This document shows, piece after piece, positions 5,177 to 9,363 of a stretch of DNA of 9,363 nt. Position 1 is the stretch's first letter, and every line of letters begins with the position of its first letter. Made by a program: the position numbers and the translations under genes. The notes below the pieces were generated by a model. The model ran no database searches. It had not been told where the DNA came from and was given only the letters and a program-made list of their open reading frames with translations. Source of the DNA: Bacillota bacterium (GTDB lineage: Bacteria > Bacillota > Bacilli > Paenibacillales > NBRC-103111); the NCBI GenBank assembly GCA_023391955.1, contig JAEWAA010000454.1:1-9363 (forward strand). The letters are read 5' to 3'.

Positions 5177-6374
5177 GGGCGGCAACTCCTGCCTTCTGCG
5201 GTTTTGAGCCTGCTCCCCCTGTCAGGAAAAGAGTGCCCATCAGAATGATTGCCCCCAAAATATAGGGCAAATTGATGTGCTTGTCAAACAATCCTCCGGC
5301 GGCGAGCGGCCCCAGAATATTGCCCATGCTGGTGAAGGTTGTGTTCAGCCCTGAGGCGTACCCCTGCCGGTCCCCCGCGGCATTGGCAATGAGTGTGCTG
5401 ACGGTTGGCCTTAAGAAAGCATTAAAGGCAAAAAATAGGGCGGACACTGCCAACAGATAGACGAGATTCACTTTGACCAGCATCAGCAGAAGGGCGGCTC
5501 CTGTCATCACGAGAGACAGCCGGATCAGCTTTGTTTCCCCCAGCCACCGGATGAACCGGTCCAACAGCCAAACCTGCACAATAATCCCGATGAGGGCCCC
5601 CACCGTGATAATAATCGAAATTTTGCCGGCATCATATTCATATTTCTGCTCCACAAACAGGGCATACACCGTCTCGTAATTCACCAGACCGAAGGTCATC
5701 ACCAGGATCAGCAGCAGATACCGGAAATACGGAGTCCGGATGGCATTCATCATTTGACGGGTAAACGGCTCCCGTTGAATATGGCGGCTCGCAAGCCGCC
5801 GCTCCGGCGGAAGAGACTCCGGCAGAAGAAGTGTCAGCAGTGTAGCGGCGAGACTCAAGCCGGAGGCCACAAAATACGGCGCACGTATGCCAAAATGGGC
5901 GATGAGTCCACCTAATCCCGGCCCCAGCACCATGCCCAGGTTCATGGCAGCCCCCAGATACCCCATTCCCTTGGCACGGGTATCAGGGGTGGTAACATCC
6001 ACCACATAGGCCATATTGGAGGGAACCATCAGCCCCAGTGCGATTCCGCCAATAAAACGGGCTGCATACAACAGCGGCAGTGTGTTGGATACGGCAAAGA
6101 TAAAATCGGATATCACCGTCAGGAAAAGTCCGGCCATAATCAGCTTTTTGCGCCCCCATTTATCGGAGAGCTGGCCGCCGATAGGGGAGAACAGAAACTG
6201 CGCCGCGCCGAAGGCGGCAATGAGATAACCGGCTTCCGTCCCGGCCGCGTCAAACTGCTTCAGATATTCAGGCAGAATAGGGATGACCATCCCTTGGCCC
6301 AGCAGGGCAATAAACAAATTCATCATCAGAATGTAGAGGGGCAGTTTCGCTGAACGGGGTAATGAGGTATTCAT
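5169..6374 (-). CDS. MFS drug/proton antiporter, DHA1 type (Bmr/Blt/NorA/TetA-like)
   Basis: A 401-residue, 12-helix transporter of the inner membrane. The loop between helices 2 and 3 has motif A, GGQLSDKWGRKK (66-77). The arginine R106 in AARFIGGIALG fits motif B in helix 4. Helix 5 carries the antiporter motif C, GAAMNLGMVLGPGLGG (141-156), typical of drug-exporting rather than sugar-importing MFS members. It probably exchanges protons for lipophilic or antibiotic-like compounds; the substrate cannot be read from sequence. The start is ATG 6374 with GGAG eight bases ahead; upstream in-frame codons to 6434 run through the operators and promoter and are not coding. It is the first gene of an operon with tetR. 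Confidence 0.92.
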   Translation of the reverse strand: MNTSLPRSAKLPLYILMMNLFIALLGQGMVIPILPEYLKQFDAAGTEAGYLIAAFGAAQFLFSPIGGQLSDKWGRKKLIMAGLFLTVISDFIFAVSNTLPLLYAARFIGGIALGLMVPSNMAYVVDVTTPDTRAKGMGYLGAAMNLGMVLGPGLGGLIAHFGIRAPYFVASGLSLAATLLTLLLPESLPPERRLASRHIQREPFTRQMMNAIRTPYFRYLLLILVMTFGLVNYETVYALFVEQKYEYDAGKISIIITVGALIGIIVQVWLLDRFIRWLGETKLIRLSLVMTGAALLLMLVKVNLVYLLAVSALFFAFNAFLRPTVSTLIANAAGDRQGYASGLNTTFTSMGNILGPLAAGGLFDKHINLPYILGAIILMGTLFLTGGAGSKPQKAGVAAHE

Positions 6375-6390
6375 TTCTTCATCTCCATAG

Positions 6391-6405
6391 TTTACATGAT
6401 GTAAA
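6391..6405. promoter_or_regulatory. TetR-type operator, site 1 (perfect palindrome)
   Basis: TTTACATGATGTAAA is a perfect inverted repeat with 7-base arms around one central base. It lies in the 5' leader of the antiporter mRNA, just before the GGAG ribosome site. Together with the neighbouring site at 6408-6423 it forms a tandem pair about 17 bases apart centre to centre, a spacing that puts two dimers on similar DNA faces. Confidence 0.75.
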
Positions 6406-6407
6406 TA

Positions 6408-6423
6408 GTTACACAACGTAAAC
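6408..6423. promoter_or_regulatory. TetR-type operator, site 2 (imperfect palindrome)
   Basis: On the minus strand this reads GTTTACGTTGTGTAAC, an imperfect inverted repeat with the same TTTAC / GTAAC arms as site 1. It begins one base after the -10 box at 6430-6425, so it covers the expected transcription start and would block the antiporter promoter. Confidence 0.65.
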
Positions 6424-6424
6424 C

Positions 6425-6453
6425 ATTCTAGCAAACGGAATGGGTTTTGTACA
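6425..6453 (-). promoter_or_regulatory. Sigma-A promoter of the MFS-tetR operon
   Basis: On the minus strand TGTACA (6453-6448) and TAGAAT (6430-6425) are 17 bases apart; the -10 box is good and the -35 box fair. Transcription would start within operator site 2. Confidence 0.6.
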
Positions 6454-6476
6454 CTCCCTTCTTGGCAAGTTTTATC

Positions 6477-6506
6477 TTGCTATGCATGGATTTCTTACAT
6501 TAAAAT
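6477..6506 (+). promoter_or_regulatory. Candidate promoter of the SLH protein gene
   Basis: TTGCTA (6477-6482) and TAAAAT (6501-6506) are 18 bases apart in an AT-rich stretch that ends 40 bases before the ATG. It is divergent from the antiporter promoter and lies outside the TetR palindromes, so there is no sign of shared control. Confidence 0.45.
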
Positions 6507-6545
6507 GGAAATATTATATGTCTTAACAAAGTGAGGGACTTTCCC

Positions 6546-7523
6546 ATGAAAATGATAAAATTGAAACCGAAATTAGCGGCGATGCTCTCCATTGGAGTTT
6601 TTGCCGGAAGTCTTACCGTTTCCGCTGCAGCCGCAGCTTTTCGTGATGTACCCGCGGATTTTTGGGGCCAGGCTCATATTCAATGGGCCATGGACCAAAA
6701 AATTGTTGACGGTTATCCTGATGGTACCTTCAGGCCAAATTCGGCCATCAGCCGCGATGAATTTGTATCCATGCTGATCCGCGCCTATAAACCCATGGAC
6801 TTGAAGGGAACCTCCGCAAACGGAAGCTGGGCAGACCCATATTGGGCTTATGCGGCAGAGATGGACTGGACGCCTGACAACGGTGATTCCCTGGCTTTTA
6901 CCAGAGGAGAAGCGGCCCAATACCTGGTGAATGCTGCGGGAAAAAAATACAATGTGGAGGATTCGGTTCAATATGTACTGGATCTGGGGTTAAGTGACGG
7001 AAAAAATGGAAAACACCTAAGCGGATATGAAAAGGATGGCAAGCTGACAAGAGCGGAAGCGGTTGCCTTTATTGAACGTTTCCAGCTTCGTTACAGCACT
7101 CTGCATGCCAGTCCGGGGCTTGAATCCAAGTACGACCGTACCGTTGAATTTGAGGTATATGAAAACAAGAGCTTCACCATTCTGCTTCCCAAGAGTTGGA
7201 ACCAACAATATGAAGTTGCCGTCCATCAAAATCAAGATCAGACGGAAACCTACGAATTCATCCATACCGCGAACAAAGCTTTTGGCGGAACCCTGTTTAC
7301 CATTACCATTTGGCCGGCTGAAGAGTGGTCTATTCAAGAAGAAGATGTTGTAAAAGCCTTGCGGGTAGAGAAAATCGGAGAACGGGGCGACCGTATATTC
7401 ACCATACGTACCGCCTCGGACGTCCAATATAACGTGGAGGATACCCATTTGAAAAACGAGTATCTATCCTTGGTTAAGGACATCATAGCGAAGAATTATT
7501 CTGTATATTTCCAATTGCCATAA
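6546..7523 (+). CDS. Secreted S-layer-homology (SLH) domain protein with a C-terminal domain of unknown role
   Basis: A 325-residue exported protein. Residues 1-~30 are a signal peptide: K-rich start, hydrophobic core LAAMLSIGVFAGSLTVSA, and an Ala-rich cleavage zone. Three SLH repeats follow: ~32-80 (AFRDVPADFW ... DGYPDGTFRPNSAISRDEF), ~94-135 (WADPYWAYAAEMDW ... FTRGEAA, somewhat divergent), and ~138-180 (LDLGLSDGKNG ... LTRAEAVAFIERF). SLH trimers bind pyruvylated secondary cell wall polymer, using TRAE-type motifs; only the third repeat has a perfect TRAE. Residues ~195-325 form a separate beta-rich domain starting VEFEVYENKSFTILLPKSW, with FTITIWPAEEW in the middle and a C-terminal helix. 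It resembles small extracytoplasmic domains in Firmicute lipoproteins and envelope proteins, without a known function. The start ATG 6546 has GAGGG eight bases ahead; an in-frame GTG at 6531 forms part of that site. Confidence 0.87.
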   Translation: MKMIKLKPKLAAMLSIGVFAGSLTVSAAAAAFRDVPADFWGQAHIQWAMDQKIVDGYPDGTFRPNSAISRDEFVSMLIRAYKPMDLKGTSANGSWADPYWAYAAEMDWTPDNGDSLAFTRGEAAQYLVNAAGKKYNVEDSVQYVLDLGLSDGKNGKHLSGYEKDGKLTRAEAVAFIERFQLRYSTLHASPGLESKYDRTVEFEVYENKSFTILLPKSWNQQYEVAVHQNQDQTETYEFIHTANKAFGGTLFTITIWPAEEWSIQEEDVVKALRVEKIGERGDRIFTIRTASDVQYNVEDTHLKNEYLSLVKDIIAKNYSVYFQLP

Positions 7524-7565
7524 TGGATCAATGACCTTCGGAAACCGCGGCCCAATTTCATACAA

Positions 7566-7595
7566 TTTACTTGCCTATTGCCCGCATGATAAAAT
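7566..7595 (+). promoter_or_regulatory. Candidate promoter of the relP-like gene
   Basis: TTTACT (7566-7571) and TAAAAT (7590-7595) are 18 bases apart, ending 74 bases before the ATG. The long leader (7600-7669) has no strong hairpin. I did not see the TGAAAC...CGTC pattern of extracytoplasmic-function sigma factors, which control ywaC in Bacillus subtilis. No convincing terminator for the SLH gene was found in 7524-7565. Confidence 0.42.
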
Positions 7596-7669
7596 GAGAG
7601 CATACCCCAAGGAATCCTCATTAGTGGAGCAGCCGCTTCGAGGACTTTGATTTGGACAGGAGACTTGAA

Positions 7670-8413
7670 ATGGATAACCAGCTTGAACAGCTTAGAACGC
7701 TCAAAAATAATCTGACCCGCTTTATGATGATGTATAAGTTTGCTCTGGAGGAGCTTGAAACCAAAATCCGGATCTTGAACGATGAATTTCATTCCTTGCA
7801 TGAATATAATCCTATTGAGCATACCAAATCCCGAGTCAAATCGCCGGAGAGCATTCTGAGGAAGCTTTCCCGCAAGGGCGTGGGCGATTCGCTCTCCAGC
7901 ATCAAGGAGAACATCCGGGATATTGCGGGTTTGCGTATTACCTGCTCCTTCACCGAGGATATCTATTGGATCAGCAGCATGCTTCAAAGCCAGGAGGATA
8001 TTACCGTGGTGGAGGTAAAGGATTACATCCAGAACCCCAAGCCCAACGGCTACCGCAGCCTTCACCTGATTCTCCAGGTTCCCGTATTTATGTCGGACCG
8101 GCAGGAGCTGGTGTATGTAGAGGTCCAAATCCGCACCATCGCCATGGACTTCTGGGCGAGTCTTGAGCATAAGATCTTCTACAAGTACGAAGGCGATGTG
8201 CCCAAACGCCTGCTGGATGAACTGACGGACGCCGCGAATTCCGCTATGGCGCTGGACATGAAGATGGAGAAGCTGCATAAGGAAATCGAAACCATTAAAC
8301 TGACCGATGTTACCCATAACACAACGGCTCTGGAGAAATTACTCCCCCCTTTAAGCCAGGAGGTCAATATCCCGCAAGCCCTCCTGAAGCTGGCCAATTC
8401 GCCGAATTGGTAA
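7670..8413 (+). CDS. relP: Small alarmone synthetase, RelP/YwaC (SAS2) type, (p)ppGpp synthetase
   Basis: A single-domain alarmone synthetase: it transfers pyrophosphate from ATP to GDP or GTP to make (p)ppGpp in the cytoplasm. The RelA/SpoT synthetase domain spans ~25-180. Marks seen are NPIEHTKSRVKSPESI (47-62), the core strand DIAGLRITCSF (84-94), KPNGYRSLHLI (124-134) which contains the guanosine-stacking tyrosine, and EVQIRTIAMDFWASLEHKI (151-169) with the metal-binding glutamate. The hydrolase, TGS and ACT domains of long Rel enzymes are absent. The N-terminal KFALEEL and the NPIEHTKSRVKS block match YwaC/RelP rather than YjbM/RelQ. At 247 residues it is about 35 longer than B. subtilis YwaC, with an extra C-terminal tail (~212-247). 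ATG 7670 follows AGGAGA at 7658-7663; an in-frame TTG at 7652 lies ahead of the ribosome site. Such enzymes respond mainly to transcriptional control, often under envelope stress. Confidence 0.92.
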   Translation: MDNQLEQLRTLKNNLTRFMMMYKFALEELETKIRILNDEFHSLHEYNPIEHTKSRVKSPESILRKLSRKGVGDSLSSIKENIRDIAGLRITCSFTEDIYWISSMLQSQEDITVVEVKDYIQNPKPNGYRSLHLILQVPVFMSDRQELVYVEVQIRTIAMDFWASLEHKIFYKYEGDVPKRLLDELTDAANSAMALDMKMEKLHKEIETIKLTDVTHNTTALEKLLPPLSQEVNIPQALLKLANSPNW

Positions 8414-8441
8414 GACAAAAAAGACATATGTATGTTATACT
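8412..8441 (+). promoter_or_regulatory. Extended -10 promoter just after relP
   Basis: TGTTATACT (8433-8441) is a full extended -10 element (TGn plus TATACT); AAGACA (8412-8417) is 18 bases upstream as a half-matching -35 box. It begins inside the relP stop codon region, so it must serve a separate small transcript starting near 8448. No protein gene of normal size lies downstream on this strand, which points to an RNA or a very small protein. Confidence 0.55.
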
Positions 8442-8469
8442 GTGGGTAGAATAAGAAAAGAGGAGCTGC

Positions 8470-8541
8470 GTGAACAGCCCCTCGATTGTGCAGCAACCGC
8501 TTGAAAGGCGGTCGGCTTCGGGTAAACTGGCTCAAAAATAG
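8470..8541 (+). pseudogene. 23-codon reading frame, possible internally deleted holin-like toxin
   Basis: GTG at 8470 with GAGGAG six bases ahead opens a 23-residue frame ending in TAG at 8539-8541. The product is polar: it contains QQPLERRSASGKLAQK and no membrane segment. In Firmicute holin-like (Hol_Tox) type I toxins as I remember them, a leader ending in LERR comes from the toxin's own ribosome site (CTTGAAAGGAGG), followed by one hydrophobic helix and a lysine-rich end. Here AGGAGG reads AGGCGG and the helix is absent, so a deletion relic is my best reading. It may equally be a chance frame within a noncoding RNA. Confidence 0.28.
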
Positions 8542-8569
8542 ACCGTTAACCTTTGGCGAGGGCGGTCTA
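8534..8569 (-). terminator. Minus-strand intrinsic terminator-like hairpin
   Basis: Read on the minus strand, TAGACCG and CGGTCTA form a 7-base stem, with a small inner CCT/AGG pairing, followed at once by TTTTT (8538-8534). On the + strand it has A residues before and no T run after, so it works only in the minus direction. It may be a backup for the yjbR terminator at 8608-8641 or end an antisense RNA facing the small transcript. Confidence 0.5.
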
Positions 8570-8600
8570 CATCAAAGATTTTGATAGACCCGCATACTTT

Positions 8601-8641
8601 AAAAACAAGCCGCCAGGACCCTTGATGGGCATCTGGCGGCT
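8601..8641 (-). terminator. Strong intrinsic terminator of the yjbR-like gene
   Basis: AGCCGCCAG (8608-8616) and CTGGCGGCT (8633-8641) form a perfect 9-base GC-rich stem; the inner CCC (8619-8621) and GGG (8627-8629) pair too. On the minus strand it is followed by TTGTTTTT, a proper U tract, 14 bases after the yjbR stop. On the + strand it is followed only by CTTTC, so it may also catch transcripts from relP and the small RNA, less efficiently. Confidence 0.85.
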
Positions 8642-8654
8642 CTTTCACATGCCT

Positions 8655-8990
8655 TTATTTCTTCCCTGCCGTCAATGCGTAGCTGTGGCGGATCATATCG
8701 CAGATGTCCTCCTCCGGTACCGAGCCGTCGAGGATAATGGAATTCCAATGGTTTTTGTTCAGATGGTAAGCCGGAATAACGGAGGTATACATCTGCCTCC
8801 ACAGCTCCAGAAATCCCTGCTCACACTTCACATTGATCCAGATATGGCCTTCTTTTTCGAAAATCCAGGCAAATACCTTCCGGTTACTCCGATGCCTCAT
8901 CACGGTCCAATTGGCGTCGCGGAAGGGGTAGTCCTCATAGACATTCCCCAGACTCAGGCTATACCTGATGGCGGCTTCTCTTGTTTCCAT
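8655..8990 (-). CDS. MmcQ/YjbR family protein (CyaY-like fold)
   Basis: A 111-residue protein of the standard family length. It starts with METREAAIRYSLSL and GNVYEDYPF (15-23), has KVFAWIFEKEGHIWINVKC (38-56) in the middle, and the diagnostic VIPAYHLNKNHWNSIIL (71-87). The family has a double-wing, CyaY-like fold and is often labelled DNA-binding, but its cellular role is not settled. The start ATG 8990 is preceded by GTGGAGAG. It lies 35 bases after the stop of the DHA2 transporter gene, so the two probably form one minus-strand transcript that ends at the terminator 8601-8641. Confidence 0.9.
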   Translation of the reverse strand: METREAAIRYSLSLGNVYEDYPFRDANWTVMRHRSNRKVFAWIFEKEGHIWINVKCEQGFLELWRQMYTSVIPAYHLNKNHWNSIILDGSVPEEDICDMIRHSYALTAGKK

Positions 8991-9025
8991 GCTCTCTCCA
9001 CTCCCTCATGACCGGAGTTTCTCGT

Positions 9026-9363
9026 TTATTCCGTCTCCGTCTGGGGAACCCGGTTGGGCAGCCCCCAAACCACCAGCCAACCTACCACCGCGATGACTGC
9101 CATTATGATAAACAAGGTATGCAGACTCTGATTCAATAAGCCGCGGAGCAGGACAGCTACGGTTTCACTCAGTTCGCGGCCATGGGGAGACAGCAGGGAA
9201 TTAATGTCGCCCTGGGTTATGCCCTGGGCATACAAGCCGCCTGTTTCCGCTCCGCTGGAAATCCGGCTGCTGAGCAGGGAACCCAATACCGCGGCGCCGA
9301 TGGTTTGCCCCAAGGTTCGAAGGAAGGTAACCAGCGCTGTGGAGGAGCCCCTCAAATGGTAGC
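9026..9363 (-). CDS. DHA2-type MFS transporter (EmrB/QacA-like), C-terminal end, partial
   Basis: The last ~112 codons of a minus-strand gene that starts beyond the right edge; it ends with TAA at 9028-9026. RGSSTALVTFLRTLGQTIG followed by AAVLGSLLSSRI matches the helix 11 region of 14-helix drug exporters of the EmrB/QacA group. An extracytoplasmic loop of ~45 residues and a final helix, TLFIIMAVIAVVGWLVVWGL, follow, with a short polar tail. Proteins of this group export lipophilic drugs or dyes in exchange for protons; the substrate cannot be told from this fragment. The frame is open to the window edge, so the TTG at 9355 is an internal leucine codon, not a start. Confidence 0.85.
   Translation of the reverse strand, partial: YHLRGSSTALVTFLRTLGQTIGAAVLGSLLSSRISSGAETGGLYAQGITQGDINSLLSPHGRELSETVAVLLRGLLNQSLHTLFIIMAVIAVVGWLVVWGLPNRVPQTETE

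Larger units (their letters stand above)
8448..8596 (+). ncRNA. Structured small transcript, possible relic of a type I toxin (holin-like) locus
   Basis: About 150 bases of strongly folded sequence behind an extended -10 promoter. Stem 8460-8468/8475-8483 (8 of 9 pairs) buries GAGGAG and leaves GTG in its loop. A second stem pairs ACCGC (8496-8500) with GCGGT (8508-8512). TAGACCG (8539-8545) pairs with CGGTCTA (8563-8569), but GGTCT (8564-8568) plus ATCAAA (8571-8576) can instead pair with TTTGATAGACC (8580-8590). Order and spacing recall Firmicute type I toxin mRNAs: hidden ribosome site, a GCTTGAAAGG stretch, a short frame ending in QK, then an ACCG...CGGT hairpin. The hydrophobic toxin segment itself is missing. 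No known riboswitch class was recognised. Confidence 0.4.

Noticed and set aside
4571..5248. 225-codon plus-strand open frame opposite tetR
   Set aside because: It is antisense to a clear TetR protein and its operon junction; leucine- and glutamine-rich with no recognisable motif.
6375..6434. N-terminal extension of the MFS protein
   Set aside because: The 20 extra codons cover two operator palindromes and the promoter; the ATG at 6374 has a proper ribosome site and gives the normal family length.
6462..6480. CAAG...CTTG inverted repeat between the antiporter and SLH genes
   Set aside because: Only four base pairs, expected by chance in AT-rich sequence.
7524..7669. Extracytoplasmic-function sigma promoter for relP, as for ywaC in B. 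subtilis
   Set aside because: No TGAAAC-like box with a CGTC box at the right distance was found; a plain TTTACT/TAAAAT pair fits better, though only moderately.
7496..8317. 273-codon minus-strand open frame opposite relP
   Set aside because: The alarmone synthetase on the + strand explains this region fully; the minus frame is a shadow with no ribosome site.
8448..8596. Known riboswitch class (SAM, c-di-GMP, c-di-AMP, guanidine, Mn, THF and others)
   Set aside because: None of the conserved cores I know is present, and no protein gene follows on the same strand for it to control.
8553..9011. Plus-strand open frame across the terminator and the yjbR gene
   Set aside because: It runs through a strong terminator and is antisense to a recognised MmcQ/YjbR protein; no ribosome binding site.
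1..9363. Mobile element, prophage or CRISPR signatures
   Set aside because: No transposase, integrase, terminal repeats, target duplications or regularly spaced repeats were seen anywhere in the window.

Overview
The window looks like chromosomal DNA from a spore-forming Firmicute of the Paenibacillus type. This is inferred from strong AGGAGG-like ribosome binding sites, moderately GC-rich genes with AT-rich promoters, an S-layer-homology (SLH) protein, a GH88-type polysaccharide lyase-product hydrolase, a RelP/YwaC-type small alarmone synthetase, and many one-component regulators. No rRNA, tRNA, CRISPR array, insertion sequence or prophage gene is visible. Genes cover nearly everything; the only gene-poor stretch near 240 bases (8414-8654) is structured RNA-like sequence.

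Layout. Bases 1-284 hold the 3' end of a GH88 family glycoside hydrolase. A palindromic hairpin (312-339) and a TATAAT box precede a MerR regulator with a GyrI-like ligand domain (381-1208). A DUF554 membrane protein (1267-1944) and a TspO-like tryptophan-rich membrane protein (2016-2786) follow on the same strand. The minus strand then carries a DUF169 protein (2783-3523) and a MarR regulator (3587-4012). Both have nearly the same GTTGTC-NN-GACAAC palindrome in front of them, so they look like one MarR regulon. Divergent from marR is a Rid-family protein (4149-4553) in which the usual substrate-binding arginine is serine.

A minus-strand operon follows: a DHA1-type drug/proton antiporter (5169-6374) and, overlapping it by 8 bases, a TetR repressor (4559-5176). 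Two tandem TTTAC...GTAAA palindromes lie between its promoter and ribosome binding site, consistent with a self-regulated efflux module. Divergent from it is a secreted SLH protein (6546-7523), then a relP/ywaC-like (p)ppGpp synthetase (7670-8413).

Right after relP there is an extended -10 promoter and a roughly 150-base structured stretch. It includes a hairpin that buries a Shine-Dalgarno site with a GTG in the loop, a 23-codon reading frame, and two mutually exclusive hairpins sharing one GGTCTA arm. I read this as a possible relic or minimal form of a type I toxin (holin-like) locus, or an unclassified small RNA; it is the least explained part of the window. The right edge has, on the minus strand, a strong terminator, a MmcQ/YjbR family gene and the C-terminal end of a DHA2-type (EmrB/QacA-like) transporter.

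Overall theme: three local regulator-target modules (MerR, MarR-DUF169, TetR-MFS) plus an alarmone synthetase and an envelope protein. This suggests a chemical or envelope stress neighbourhood, but the modules have separate promoters and need not act together.
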